Assembly: GCF_013201075.1 (NCBI RefSeq) | Contig: NZ_CP053708.1 | Span: 3,415,501-3,479,500, forward strand | From: Lichenicola cladoniae | GTDB taxonomy: Bacteria > Pseudomonadota > Alphaproteobacteria > Acetobacterales > Acetobacteraceae | Direction: 5' to 3' | DNA length: 64,000 nucleotides | Made by a program: the position numbers and the translations under genes | Shown here: positions 16,892 through 25,888 of the stretch, piece by piece | How the letters are laid out: every line of letters starts with the position of its first letter | Position numbering within the stretch: the stretch's first letter is position 1 | The notes under the pieces: model-generated | The model's database searches: none | Told to the model about the DNA's origin: nothing | What the model saw: the letters and a program-made list of their open reading frames with translations, nothing else

Positions 16892-18001
16892 ATGGGCGTC
16901 GATCTGCGCGACATTACCTGCCTGTTCGGCCGCACCCCGGCGGTACGCGACATCAGCCTGGTGGTGCCGACCGGCGAGTTCCTCGCACTCGTCGGCCCGT
17001 CCGGTGCCGGCAAGACCACGCTGCTGCGCATCATCGCCGGGTTGCAGCCGGGCTATACCGGCCACCTGACCATCGGCACGCGCGACGTGACCCAGGTGCC
17101 GGCCCGCGACCGCAACATCGGTTTCGTGTTCCAGAACTATGCGCTGTTCCGGCACATGACGGTGGCCGATAACGTGGCATTCGGGCTGCAGGTCCGGCCG
17201 CGTGCACGCCGGCCGGACCGTCACGCCATCGCCGCCCGCGTCACCGAGCTGCTGGAGCTGGTCCAGGTCGGCGCGCTCGCGAAGCGCTACCCGGCGCAGT
17301 TGTCCGGCGGGCAGAGGCAGCGGGTGGCGCTGGCGAGGGCGCTGGCGACCGAGCCCGAGTTGCTGCTGCTCGACGAGCCGTTCGGCGCACTCGACCCGCT
17401 GGTCCGCAAGGAGATCCGCGGCTGGCTGCGCGGCCTGCACGACCGGCTCGGACTGACCTCGATCCTGGTCACCCACGACCAGGAGGAAGCGCTCGAGGTG
17501 GCGGACCGGATCGCCGTTCTGCGCGACGGCAGGCTCGAGCAGGTCGGCAGCCCGCATGATTTGGAGGACGCGCCGGCCACCCCGTTCGTGCACCAGTTCC
17601 TCGGAGAGACCGTGACCTTCACCGCTATCCGGGATCATGGGCGGCTGCGGCTGGACGGGGCATGGGCGCACGTGGCGACGACGCTCCCGGGCGACAGCGA
17701 TGCCGGCGGCGGCAGTGTGCTGCTGTCGTTGCGGCCATACGAGATCGGCCTGTCCGCGTGCGCGGCCGGCGAGAACGGCGCGCACGTCGTCGCGGTCCAG
17801 CGGGCCGGGGCCTTCACGCGCTACCGGCTCGCGCCGACCACCGACGACCAGGCGGATACGCTCGAAATCCTGGTGCCGGCGATCCTGCCGCCGCTATTGT
17901 CCGGGGCGCGGTGTCGGCTCGATCTGTCACGCGCCAGGCTGTTCGGGACGGCGGCACGGCAGGCAACGACGCTGGGCATGGCGGCCACCGTGCCTGCATG
18001 A
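16892..18001 (+). CDS. cysA: Sulfate/thiosulfate import ATP-binding protein CysA
   Basis: ATPase that powers the CysTW channel. Walker A is GPSGAGKTT, the Q-loop [14 protein letters not shown], signature [15 protein letters not shown], Walker [14 protein letters not shown] and the switch His in LVTHDQEEA. The C-terminal 120 residues form the regulatory beta domain (TOBE-like) common in CysA. The ATG is preceded by AAGGAG with a four-base spacer. It is the last gene of the binding protein-cysT-cysW-cysA operon; a regulator gene of another class starts 53 bases later. Confidence 0.95.
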   Translation: MGVDLRDITCLFGRTPAVRDISLVVPTGEFLALVGPSGAGKTTLLRIIAGLQPGYTGHLTIGTRDVTQVPARDRNIGFVFQNYALFRHMTVADNVAFGLQVRPRARRPDRHAIAARVTELLELVQVGALAKRYPAQLSGGQRQRVALARALATEPELLLLDEPFGALDPLVRKEIRGWLRGLHDRLGLTSILVTHDQEEALEVADRIAVLRDGRLEQVGSPHDLEDAPATPFVHQFLGETVTFTAIRDHGRLRLDGAWAHVATTLPGDSDAGGGSVLLSLRPYEIGLSACAAGENGAHVVAVQRAGAFTRYRLAPTTDDQADTLEILVPAILPPLLSGARCRLDLSRARLFGTAARQATTLGMAATVPA

Positions 18002-18054
18002 CCGGCGTCCCGGCCCGGCATTGACAGCCCAGCCCTGCCCGGTACCGTCGCCCG

Positions 18055-18486
18055 ATGCCGCCTGACGCGATCGACCGAGAACTCATCGACCTGCTGACAA
18101 CGAATGCACGCCTGCCGGCAGCCGAACTCGGCCGGCGGCTGAAACTGTCGCGCACGACGATCCAGAGCCGGATCGAGCGTCTCGAGCGGAACGGTACCAT
18201 CCTCGGCTACACGGTTCGCGCCGCGACCGATCCGTCCGATCCGATGGTCCGGGCGCATGTGCTGATCACCCTGGCGCCGAAAAAGACCGCCTCGGTCGAG
18301 ATCATGCTCCGCAAGATCCCGCAGGTCCGCGAACTGCATGCGGTCAGCGGCAATGTCGACCTGATCGCGGTGATCAGCGGCACCGCGAATAGCGAGCTCG
18401 ACCGGGTGATCGACCAGATCGGCGAACTGGACGGGGTCGTGCGTACAAACTCCATGATCCTGCTCTCGACCCGGATTTCCCGCTGA
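18055..18486 (+). CDS. Lrp/AsnC-family transcriptional regulator
   Basis: Small DNA-binding amino-acid-responsive regulator of 143 residues. The N-terminal helix-turn-helix reads DRELIDLLTTNARLPAAELGRRLKLSRTTIQSRIERLERNG and the C-terminal half is the RAM ligand domain (VRELHAVSGNVDLIAVISG). It is 14 bases upstream of hglS on the same strand, so it is probably co-transcribed with it and may regulate it in response to lysine or a breakdown product. That link is inferred from position only. It is less likely to control the sulfate operon before it. Confidence 0.9.
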   Translation: MPPDAIDRELIDLLTTNARLPAAELGRRLKLSRTTIQSRIERLERNGTILGYTVRAATDPSDPMVRAHVLITLAPKKTASVEIMLRKIPQVRELHAVSGNVDLIAVISGTANSELDRVIDQIGELDGVVRTNSMILLSTRISR

Positions 18487-18500
18487 CGCTTTCCTCCGAG

Positions 18501-19751
18501 ATGGAAATGTCGATGAACCACCCGACGCCGACGAACCGCTCCTCCGGCCTGATCGACCCGAATATCCTGCGGACCGCGTTCTCCCGCGCCCTGTCGGACA
18601 TGTACCGGCGGGAGGTGCCCCTGTACGGAACGCTGCTGGAGCTGGTCGCGGAGACCAATCGTACCGCGTCCGGGGACGTCGCCCACCGCCTGGAGGTCGA
18701 GCGGCACGGCGCCATCCGTGTCGGCACCGCATCGGAACTGGTGGGCGTCCGTCGGCTGTTTTCGGCGATGGGCATGCAGCCGGTGGGCTATTACGACCTG
18801 GCCGCGGCGGGTGTGCCGGTCCACTCTACCGCGTTTCGTCCGACCGATGCGGCAGCGCTGGCGATCAATCCGTTCCGCGTCTTCACCTCGCTGTTGCGGC
18901 TGGACATGGTCACGGACGCGGCACTTCGCGAGGAAGCGGCCGCCATTCTCGACCGCCGCCGGATCTTCACCCCTCGCCTGCTGGACCTGCTCGCGCTGGT
19001 GGATCGGGAAGGCGGACTGCCGTCGGCCCATGCGGAGGACTTCGTGGCCGAAGCCCTGCACACCTTCCGCTGGCACGAGACGGCTTCGGTGGATGCGGGC
19101 CTGTATCGCCGGCTGAAGGCGTCGCATCCGCTGGTGGCCGACGTCGTGTGTTTTCGCGGACCCCACATCAACCATCTGACCCCGCGCACGCTCGACATCG
19201 ATGCGGCCCAGGCGGCGATGCACAGGCTGGGCATGAACCCGAAACCGGTGATCGAAGGGCCGCCCCGGCGCGCGGTGCCGATCCTGCTGCGGCAGACCAG
19301 TTTCCAGGCGCTCACCGAGCCGGTGCGTTTCGTCGGCCAGGGCGACCACGACCGCGGCACCCATACGGCCCGCTTCGGCGAGGTCGAGCAGCGTGGCGCG
19401 GCGCTGACCCCGGCCGGTCGCGCCCTGTACGATCGCCTGCTGGCGCAGCTTCAGTCCGAGGTGGCGGCCGGCGCAGACCGGCAGGAGGCGGGCGGCCGCA
19501 TCTTCGCCGAATTCCCCGATGACATCGACGCCATGCACGAAGATGGACTCGCCTTCTTTCGGCACGGCACCTCCGAGCCGATCCTTTACGAGGACTTCCT
19601 GCCGGTCAGCGCGGCTGGCATCTTCCAGTCCAATCTCGGTCCGGGTACCCGCGAAACACTCGCCGTTTCGAGCCGCCAGGCATTCGAGACAGAACTGCAG
19701 TCACCGACACTCGACGAGACGGCGCTTTACGCTGCCGCAGCGGCCGAATAA
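18501..19751 (+). CDS. hglS: 2-oxoadipate dioxygenase/decarboxylase (HglS, DUF1338, YdcJ)
   Basis: Fe(II)-dependent enzyme that converts 2-oxoadipate to D-2-hydroxyglutarate in D-lysine catabolism, as characterised for the Pseudomonas putida enzyme. The expected metal and substrate residues are visible: His69 and Arg73 in ERHGAIRVGT, a His in RGPHINHLTPR, and a Glu in ARFGEVEQRGAALT. The 416-residue length fits the family. The first of three clustered in-frame ATGs (18501, 18507, 18513) is used, and the true start could be any of them. The upstream Lrp-type regulator gene is a plausible partner. No other lysine-degradation gene is in the window. Confidence 0.87.
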   Translation: MEMSMNHPTPTNRSSGLIDPNILRTAFSRALSDMYRREVPLYGTLLELVAETNRTASGDVAHRLEVERHGAIRVGTASELVGVRRLFSAMGMQPVGYYDLAAAGVPVHSTAFRPTDAAALAINPFRVFTSLLRLDMVTDAALREEAAAILDRRRIFTPRLLDLLALVDREGGLPSAHAEDFVAEALHTFRWHETASVDAGLYRRLKASHPLVADVVCFRGPHINHLTPRTLDIDAAQAAMHRLGMNPKPVIEGPPRRAVPILLRQTSFQALTEPVRFVGQGDHDRGTHTARFGEVEQRGAALTPAGRALYDRLLAQLQSEVAAGADRQEAGGRIFAEFPDDIDAMHEDGLAFFRHGTSEPILYEDFLPVSAAGIFQSNLGPGTRETLAVSSRQAFETELQSPTLDETALYAAAAAE

Positions 19752-19813
19752 TCGGCAATCGCTCGCAGATGGAGCCTGACGCCCGATAGAATCCCAGCTG
19801 AGCCGATGGCGGA

Positions 19814-20434
19814 TCAGCCGACCGCTGCGAGGACGGCAGGGCGATACTTTGCCACGAATTCTTCAACCGTAGTCGAACCGAAGGAGACTGCGGCAGTACC
19901 GCCAGCAAGAATGATTTCGACGTCCGTCACACCGATGAAGCCGAGGATCCGTCTGAGGTAGCCAGACTCGTAGTCGGATGCGGCAGCAGGCAAGCCTTCG
20001 TCGTAGGCGCCCCCTGAGGCGATGATGATCTTGCATGTTTTACCGGTGACCAGACCTCTGCGTTCGGGAGGACCGGAGTGTGTCGTGCGGGGGCGAACGA
20101 CGAGGTCGATCCAAGCCTTCAGATTGGCCGGGACGGTAAAATTGTACATGGGCGTTCCGATGAGGATCTCGTCGGCGGCGAAGAGTTCGGCGATCAGTTC
20201 GTCGGAGATGTCCAGGGCCTGTCGCATTTCCGGCGACCGCTCGTCGGCAGGGAGGAATATCCCCGCAATCCACGGGACGCCGACATAGGGAATAGTGTTG
20301 TCTGCCAGATCCCGCAGGATGACCCTTCCGCCGGAGTGCTTCACCCGCCAGGCTGTGACAAAGTCGTCGCTGAGCGTACGCGAGATGGAGTTGTTGCCAC
20401 GTGGGCTCGATTGGATGTTGAGAAGCGTAGGCAT
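19814..20434 (-). CDS. azoR: FMN-dependent NADH-azoreductase
   Basis: Flavodoxin-fold quinone/azo reductase using FMN and NAD(P)H, usually part of the response to electrophiles such as quinones. The 206-residue protein shows the FMN phosphate loop (LNIQSSPRGNNSISRTL) and the family block IGTPMYNFTVPANLKAWIDLVVRP, then IASGGAYDEG. The start ATG has AAAGGA six bases upstream. It is divergent from a MarR-type regulator gene, a common arrangement where the regulator represses the reductase until an electrophile appears. Its codon use is slightly less GC-rich than its neighbours. Confidence 0.93.
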   Translation of the reverse strand: MPTLLNIQSSPRGNNSISRTLSDDFVTAWRVKHSGGRVILRDLADNTIPYVGVPWIAGIFLPADERSPEMRQALDISDELIAELFAADEILIGTPMYNFTVPANLKAWIDLVVRPRTTHSGPPERRGLVTGKTCKIIIASGGAYDEGLPAAASDYESGYLRRILGFIGVTDVEIILAGGTAAVSFGSTTVEEFVAKYRPAVLAAVG

Positions 20435-20478
20435 TTGAGTCCTTTACGAAAGCAAGGCTGGCGTCATCCGGCCATATG

Positions 20479-20493
20479 GTCAACTTACTTGAC
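20479..20493. promoter_or_regulatory. Candidate MarR operator between azoR and the marR-type gene
   Basis: Inverted repeat GTCAA-N5-TTGAC at 20479-20493 in the divergent gap. The octamer ATGGTCAA that contains its left arm (20476-20483) recurs at 20525-20532, next to the regulator start. The spacing and position suit a repressor that controls both genes. Confidence 0.45.
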
Positions 20494-20547
20494 TACATGA
20501 CCTACCTACACGTCTCGGGCAGAAATGGTCAAGAATGTTTACTATAA

Positions 20548-21000
20548 ATGGTTAAAATTCTCCCTAACATCGCCCAGAGCCTGATGGCGGCATCCCGGGC
20601 GCATACGGCTGCCGTCATCGCCCGACTGGCACTACGTGGATACGATGACTTTCCATTCGCGTCGGCGAGCCTGCTGTGGCTGCTGGATGAAGGCGGGACG
20701 CGGTCGACGGCGCTTGCGCAGCGGGCAGGCGTGACCAAGCAAGCGATGAGCCAGCTGGTGCGACTGATGGAGCGGCAGGGGTACTTGGAGCAGGTACCGG
20801 ACTCGACCGATACGCGGGCGAAGGTGGTGCGGATGACCGAACGTGGCGAGGCCGTTAAGACTGCGTGCGTCGAGGTCCGGGAGGAGTTGAACCGAAAGGT
20901 GGCAGGGGCTCTGGGAATGAGCCAGGCAGTACGGCTAGAAGCGGATCTGGATACTGCCACTGGCTTGTTCGGAGAAGTTCGCAGCACCGGCCAAAGATAA
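20548..21000 (+). CDS. MarR-family transcriptional regulator
   Basis: Winged-helix regulator of 150 residues. The DNA-binding core reads STALAQRAGVTKQAMSQLVRLMERQGYLEQVPDSTDTRAKVVRMTERG, with the family wing motif DTRAKVV. Flanking helices form the dimer interface. It is transcribed divergently from azoR, from which it is separated by 113 bases that hold a palindromic candidate operator. The ATG at 20548 has no ribosome-binding site and lies close to AT-rich promoter-like DNA, so translation may start at the ATG at 20584 or from a leaderless message. Confidence 0.88.
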   Translation: MVKILPNIAQSLMAASRAHTAAVIARLALRGYDDFPFASASLLWLLDEGGTRSTALAQRAGVTKQAMSQLVRLMERQGYLEQVPDSTDTRAKVVRMTERGEAVKTACVEVREELNRKVAGALGMSQAVRLEADLDTATGLFGEVRSTGQR

Positions 21001-21214
21001 TTGACGGCCTGTCACCGTGAGTGCTGACGGATCGCATTGCCGGCTTGCGAAGCCCAGGAGGCCCGAAACGTCACGGGCAAGATCCTGGTCCCGACAAACG
21101 ACGCAGTAAGCCAGCGCCTGTCATCGCCGTCCGCTTTCGCATAGCCCATCACAGACGCAGGCTGACCTAAAGCGGTCTCACCGCTCTGCGGACGTACGAA
21201 CCGAAAGCGGCCTT

Positions 21215-21958
21215 TCAGAACACCATGCCACCCGCAACGTCGATCGTGGTGCCGGTCACCCACAATGCGTCGGCAGAGACCGCGAACGCCACCGCTGCGG
21301 CGATGTCGGCAGGCTCTCCGATGCGGCCGAGCAATGTCTTCGCAACCAGGATGTCCGTCATTCCCTTGGCTGACTCGGCGTTGCCTTCGGTCGCGGTGAA
21401 GCCAGGCGCGATGCCGACGACGCGGATCTTGCGCGGGCCGAGTTCCATTGCCAACGATCGGGTCAGCGTATCCACGGCGCCCTTGGTCGAGCAATAGACA
21501 TGGACCATCGGGTAGGGGCTTTTCGCCAGACCCGAACTGATGTTGACGACAACACTACCCTCGGAAAGCACGCGGGCTGCAGCCTGCGTCATCAGAAGAA
21601 GGCCTCGGACATTGAGGTTGTAGTGCTCGTCGAAACTCGCAGCCGTGAGTGTATCGAGCGTATCGATCTTGTAGATGCCGGCGTTGTTGACGAGGATGTC
21701 AAGGCGGCCGAAGCGCGCGATCGCGGCATCGACGAACGGCTGGATTTCTGCAGGGTTTGCAATGTCCGCCTTGATAGCGAACGCAACGCCGCCCTTGGCG
21801 ACGATGCGATCGACGACGCGCGCGGCGTCTTCCGCCGAACGTGAATAATTGACCACTACAGAAGCGCCCTGCGCTGCAAGGCGCTCGGCAATGCCGGCAC
21901 CGATTCCCTTGGAAGAGCCGGTAACGATGGCCACTTTTCCGCTCAAATCATGGATCAC
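21215..21958 (-). CDS. Short-chain dehydrogenase/reductase (SDR)
   Basis: Classical NAD(P)-dependent oxidoreductase of 247 residues; substrate unknown. The nucleotide-binding motif is TGSSKGIG, with NNAG in DILVNNAGIYKID, the catalytic Ser in VNISSG and the Tyr-Lys pair in YCSTKGA. The C-terminal WVTGTTIDVAGGMVF is typical of FabG-like SDRs. The start is a GTG six bases after AAGGAG; an upstream ATG at 21994 lacks such a site. The gene is divergent from a LysR regulator gene that probably controls it. The 214-base stretch downstream shows no gene. Confidence 0.9.
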   Translation of the reverse strand: MIHDLSGKVAIVTGSSKGIGAGIAERLAAQGASVVVNYSRSAEDAARVVDRIVAKGGVAFAIKADIANPAEIQPFVDAAIARFGRLDILVNNAGIYKIDTLDTLTAASFDEHYNLNVRGLLLMTQAAARVLSEGSVVVNISSGLAKSPYPMVHVYCSTKGAVDTLTRSLAMELGPRKIRVVGIAPGFTATEGNAESAKGMTDILVAKTLLGRIGEPADIAAAVAFAVSADALWVTGTTIDVAGGMVF

Positions 21959-22013
21959 GCCATTCTCCTTCTGGCCGGTTAAGACGCTCCTCATATAGAC
22001 ACCTGCCGTTTAC

Positions 22014-22025
22014 GTTATTAGTAAC
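22014..22025. promoter_or_regulatory. Candidate LysR/promoter element between SDR and lysR-type genes
   Basis: Short inverted repeat GTTA-N4-TAAC in an AT-rich patch (about 22010-22032) of the divergent gap, where a LysR-type regulator would bind and where both promoters must lie. It is short, so chance is possible. Confidence 0.3.
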
Positions 22026-22060
22026 TATAATCCGCATGCGCTTATGAGGGCCGTGCAGCA

Positions 22061-22969
22061 ATGAAGCGGGATGATCTGAACGATTTGGCGGCGCTCGTCG
22101 CCGTAGCGGACGCCGCCAGTTTTACGCTGGCCGCTGCCAGACTTGGGATGTCGCCATCGGCGCTCAGTCACGCGATCAAGGGGCTGGAAGCCAGGCTTGG
22201 TGTTCGCCTTCTCGCACGAACGACCCGGAGCGTCGCGCCGACGGCGGCCGGCGATCGGCTGCTCGCCACCTTGCGCCCCGCTCTGGCCAGTATCGATTCC
22301 GAGCTGACGGCTCTCAGCGGCCTGCGCGACAAACCAGCAGGAACAGTGCGCATCTCCACCTTCCGTCAGGCAGCGGACACTGCGGTCTGGCCGATGCTGC
22401 CGGCCTTCCTTGAGGCCAACCCCAACATCATCGTCGAAATGACGATCGACGACGCCCTGATAGATATTGTCGCCGATCGCTACGACGCCGGCATTCGCTT
22501 CGGCGAGTTGGTCGACAAGGACATGATCGCTGTTCGCGTCGGGCCTGATATCGTATCGGCCGTGGTCGGCTCGCCGTCCTATCTTGCACGAAACAAGCCG
22601 CCACGCGTGCCCCAGGATCTATCGCAGCATCGATGCATCGGTTATCGCAACAGCACCTCGGGCGGGCTCTACCCCTGGGAGTTCGAGAAGGGTGGTCGTG
22701 CGCTTCAGGTGCGGGTCGATGGGCCGCTGATCCTGAACGATAGCCGTTTCATTCTCGCCGCCGCGCTCGCGGGTGTAGGACTGGCCTATGCCTTCGAGGC
22801 CGATGTCGTCGATAATCTGGCGGCAGGGCATTTGGTCCGGGTGCTGAAGGACTGGAGTTGGACCGCGCCCGGCTACCATCTCTATTACCCCAAGCAACGG
22901 CATGCATCTCCTGCGCTCATGGCTTTCGTCGATGCGATCCGGTTCCGACCTGACCAGCGGCGTCCATGA
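22061..22969 (+). CDS. LysR-family transcriptional regulator
   Basis: Regulator of 302 residues. The N-terminal helix-turn-helix (NDLAALVAVADAASFTLAAARLGMSPSALSHAIKGLEARLGVRLLARTTRSVAPTAAG, read across residues 6-65) is clear, and the rest is the periplasmic-binding-like effector domain (VGSPSYLARNKPPRVPQDLSQHRCI). It is divergent from the SDR gene with about 100 bases between them, the standard arrangement for a LysR-type regulator and its target. The close similarity in layout to CrgA/YafC-subgroup regulators is a family-level impression only. It converges on a glycosidase gene. Confidence 0.92.
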   Translation: MKRDDLNDLAALVAVADAASFTLAAARLGMSPSALSHAIKGLEARLGVRLLARTTRSVAPTAAGDRLLATLRPALASIDSELTALSGLRDKPAGTVRISTFRQAADTAVWPMLPAFLEANPNIIVEMTIDDALIDIVADRYDAGIRFGELVDKDMIAVRVGPDIVSAVVGSPSYLARNKPPRVPQDLSQHRCIGYRNSTSGGLYPWEFEKGGRALQVRVDGPLILNDSRFILAAALAGVGLAYAFEADVVDNLAAGHLVRVLKDWSWTAPGYHLYYPKQRHASPALMAFVDAIRFRPDQRRP

Positions 22970-22997
22970 TGCCTCGAGTTGGGTCGGCTTCGATCCG

Positions 22998-24272
22998 CTA
23001 GCTTGCCGCCGCAAGTGTCGGCTGCAGGCAGGAATCATGACTGGTCAGGACCCCTTTCCAGTTCTTGATCAGCCGCGCATAGGCGTGTCCGACTGCGCGC
23101 GGTTTGCGATCAAGGTCGAACAGGCCTCGGGGATTGACCACCCCCCGCTTCTCGCGGAGCGCCACGTCCCAGTCGATCTGGTCGGTCAGGGAATACCAGG
23201 TAAAGCCGAGAACGGGGATGCCCTCTTGCCGAAGATGCATGAGTCCGGCCCACTGTTTCCAAAGCCAGCGCTCGGCCTCGTCGCCATTCGGACCCTCGTC
23301 GCAATTCGTCTCGGTGTGCATGATCGGAAGGTGATAGCGGTCATGGTAGAGGCGCGTCACGGGGGCGTAGCCGAACACCTCTCCCGCCCACCGACTCTGA
23401 CCGTTGGCGTGGATCAGATGCTCGTTGGTGGCATACCAGTCATTGCCCATGATGCAGTGGCGACGCAGGTTCTGCGACAGGAAGAAATGATACTCATCCC
23501 GAGTCATGCCGTTATCCAGGAGGAACTCGTACATGGCGCTGTCGACCCGATGGCCGTAATTCAGATCCAGGGTCAAGAAGCGCTCGGCGTTCCGGAACTC
23601 GGCATGATGCATTGCGTCGGGACATTCCGCATGGAAATGCTCGGTCGATTCGGACTGGATAAAGAGCGCGTCTGGCCGCACTTTCAGGATTGCCCGCATG
23701 GCAAGCACGTTGGCGCGAACGATGTTCTTGATCGCCGTCACGTAGGAGCGATCGTCTTTGGCCTCCTCGTTCCACCAGCCGTATTTGGCGGAGAACACCG
23801 CGGTGATGAACATCTCGTTCACCGGGGTATAGAGCTGCACCCACGGAAATCGGCACGCGAACGCCATCGCGTACTGCGCGAACAACTCCGGAAATTCCGG
23901 ATTCTGGAAATCGCCGAGCCAGTCGGGAAGTCCGAAGTGGCAGAGGTCGACGATCGGTACCGTGCCCTGGCGGTTGAGCGCCGCGAACGCCTCGTCCGCG
24001 AACGACCAGTCGTAGTGGCCGGCGCCGAGCATGGTGAGATGAAACTGCGGCCCGTAGCGAAGGTATGTGCACCCGATATCGCGGACGAGCGCGAAGTCTT
24101 CGCGCCAGCGGTCGTAATGTCCACATTCGGCCAGCTGGTCGCGACGCGTACGGCCGCCGCCGGTTTTAGGAGCGCTGTTCTCGATGCCGGTCGCAAACAT
24201 GAACCGGGGTTGCGCCTCCCGGGGTGGCGATACGCCGGTTATCCTGTGGAACGGCTCGAGGACGTCCAGCAT
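22998..24272 (-). CDS. GH1-like glycosidase
   Basis: Probable cytoplasmic retaining glycosidase of 424 residues with a (beta/alpha)8 barrel and no signal peptide. The acid/base Glu153 lies in LYTPVNEMF, the counterpart of the GH1 TxNEP motif, and the nucleophile Glu321 in PIMHTETNCDEG, the counterpart of ITENG. Overall similarity is to distant GH1 members rather than to well-studied beta-glucosidases. The ATG at 24272 has GGAG seven bases upstream; a GTG six bases earlier is less likely. It stands alone, with 279 non-coding bases before the Nudix gene's end. Substrate cannot be told. Confidence 0.75.
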   Translation of the reverse strand: MLDVLEPFHRITGVSPPREAQPRFMFATGIENSAPKTGGGRTRRDQLAECGHYDRWREDFALVRDIGCTYLRYGPQFHLTMLGAGHYDWSFADEAFAALNRQGTVPIVDLCHFGLPDWLGDFQNPEFPELFAQYAMAFACRFPWVQLYTPVNEMFITAVFSAKYGWWNEEAKDDRSYVTAIKNIVRANVLAMRAILKVRPDALFIQSESTEHFHAECPDAMHHAEFRNAERFLTLDLNYGHRVDSAMYEFLLDNGMTRDEYHFFLSQNLRRHCIMGNDWYATNEHLIHANGQSRWAGEVFGYAPVTRLYHDRYHLPIMHTETNCDEGPNGDEAERWLWKQWAGLMHLRQEGIPVLGFTWYSLTDQIDWDVALREKRGVVNPRGLFDLDRKPRAVGHAYARLIKNWKGVLTSHDSCLQPTLAAAS

Positions 24273-24551
24273 CCTCACTCTCCATTTCTACTGTGCAGCT
24301 CTAGCGCTCACGGAAATGTCATACCACGTGACGACCGCACAATTACAGTGAGTTGCCATACCAAGATTAAGATTGGGCCAGAGTTACGTAGATCGCGTCG
24401 CACACCATGGACCGCCAATGCCCTGATGCGCGACCTGAAGAAGCTGACCCGTCGTCAGGCCTGCTGTCCCCTGCTGCGAGACACGCGGAACGCCATGCAT
24501 CCGCCCGCCATGAACAAGTTGCCGGATTACCGGCAAGTCCCGGCAAGATCC

Positions 24552-25172
24552 TTAGCCTCTCAGCACTGTCGCAAGCGCTACCAGGATGCCCGCGGTGGCT
24601 CCCCAGACATCGTGCTCGGGATGCGGCCAGCTCCACGAGCCACGCCGTGGCCCGTCCTCGCTCAACCGGGGTGCCTCCGGATCGATCAGCAAGTCGAGCG
24701 TCAGCCCGAATATCGCGGCAACCTCGTCTTCCGACGCGCTCCAGGTCGCGTGCGGCGACAGCAGCGCCACGATCGGCACGATGGTGAACTGGCTCGATAC
24801 CGTGTCGTAGTTCGGCAGCCGGCCCATGATCTCGGCCAGCATCGGGTCCAGACCGATTTCCTCGCACGCCTCGCGAAGCGCCGTGGCGACCGCATCTGTG
24901 TCCGCACGCTCCGGACGGCCACCGGGAAAGCTCACCTGCCCAGGATGGCTGCGCAGCAGTGCCGAACGCCTAGTCAGCAGCACGAACGGCTCGGGAGCCA
25001 GCACGATCGGGACCAGGACCGCCGCGGCCCGTGCATCGGCGTCGGCCGGCCAGGTCGACGGCTGCGCAGGCTGCAACCGGCTCAGCCTGGAACGAAGCCA
25101 GATTTCGGTACGGGTGTCCGCGTTGCGCGGTAATGCCATCGTATGCAGGTCGTCGCCCTCCGCGTGCGTCAC
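24552..25172 (-). CDS. CoA pyrophosphatase-type Nudix hydrolase
   Basis: Hydrolyses nucleoside diphosphate-linked compounds, probably coenzyme A, to control CoA level or remove oxidised CoA. The 206-residue protein has the CoA-Nudix signature PGGRPERADTD followed by the Nudix box core ALREACEEIGLD, and RRSALLRSHPGQVSFPGG, which is typical of the NudL/YeaB group. It starts with GTG, overlapping the stop of the anti-sigma gene by four bases (GTGA), so it is the third gene of the ECF sigma operon. Its inclusion in that operon is unusual and suggests a link between the stress signal and CoA metabolism. Confidence 0.88.
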   Translation of the reverse strand: MTHAEGDDLHTMALPRNADTRTEIWLRSRLSRLQPAQPSTWPADADARAAAVLVPIVLAPEPFVLLTRRSALLRSHPGQVSFPGGRPERADTDAVATALREACEEIGLDPMLAEIMGRLPNYDTVSSQFTIVPIVALLSPHATWSASEDEVAAIFGLTLDLLIDPEAPRLSEDGPRRGSWSWPHPEHDVWGATAGILVALATVLRG

Positions 25173-25888
25173 TCCGGACGCGAGAGCGTAGCGCCATAGA
25201 GCACCGGGCCGGTCGGCAGTCCGGTCGGCGAACCGCCTTTTGGCTCCAGGCTGATCAGGATCTGCCCGGGACCGACGGGAACCTGACTGGCAGCCAGACG
25301 CGTGCCGGTTGCCGGCATCACGCCGAGCGAGGTGGGTATCTTCCCACCCTGCCGCAGCGACCAGAGCTGAAGATCGCGATCATCGGCCACCGCGACCGGC
25401 GACAGGGCGACGATCGAGAGACTGCCATCCGGATAGGCCTCCGCGACGTAGGCGGCGGGCTTTGCGCCGGCTGCGGCAAAGGTCGCAACCGGGACGGGCG
25501 CGGGACCTGGCTGATCGATGATCGCCAGCCCGGCGATCCCCGCGGCCAGCAGAAACCCGACCGCAGTAGCGCCGCGCCAGAAATTGGTGTTCGCCGCCTT
25601 CGACGCCAGGCCGGTTGTCCGCGAGACCATCGCCGGACGGCCGTTCCGGATCGTCGTCTCGATCCGCTGCCATAGCGATGCCGGCGGCATCACCGTCGCC
25701 GTCGAGAACAGGAGCGGCGCCAGCGCGTGCTCCCAGGCTGCGATCGCACCGGCGATGACCGGGTCCGTCTGCGCCTCGCGTTCGAGCAGTTGTGCCTCGT
25801 CGCGATCCAGCGTTCCAAGTACGTATTCGCCGGACAGCACCACCAGTTCGTCGTCCGCAGGACCGCCCGATCGAGCAAAGCCACTCAT
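25169..25888 (-). CDS. Anti-sigma factor, RskA-like
   Basis: Membrane-anchored partner that holds the adjacent ECF sigma factor inactive. An N-terminal zinc-finger-like/anti-sigma region (ELVVLSGEYVLGTLDRDEAQLLE) is followed by a single membrane segment (GATAVGFLLAAGIAGLAII) and a periplasmic RskA domain (LQLWSL, ILISLEPKGGSPTGLPTGPVLY). It is 239 residues long. The start overlaps the sigma stop (ATGA) and its stop overlaps the Nudix start (GTGA). Family members release sigma after regulated proteolysis or ligand sensing; the signal here is unknown. Confidence 0.9.
   Translation of the reverse strand: MSGFARSGGPADDELVVLSGEYVLGTLDRDEAQLLEREAQTDPVIAGAIAAWEHALAPLLFSTATVMPPASLWQRIETTIRNGRPAMVSRTTGLASKAANTNFWRGATAVGFLLAAGIAGLAIIDQPGPAPVPVATFAAAGAKPAAYVAEAYPDGSLSIVALSPVAVADDRDLQLWSLRQGGKIPTSLGVMPATGTRLAASQVPVGPGQILISLEPKGGSPTGLPTGPVLYGATLSRPE

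Noticed and set aside
21012-21214. Tail of a minus-strand frame downstream of the SDR gene
   Set aside because: Read through the SDR gene in another frame; no start or ribosome-binding site of its own and no homology that I recognise.
22902-25133. Plus-strand open frame of about 740 codons opposite the GH1-like and Nudix genes
   Set aside because: No motif or ribosome-binding site; the minus-strand genes have catalytic motifs.
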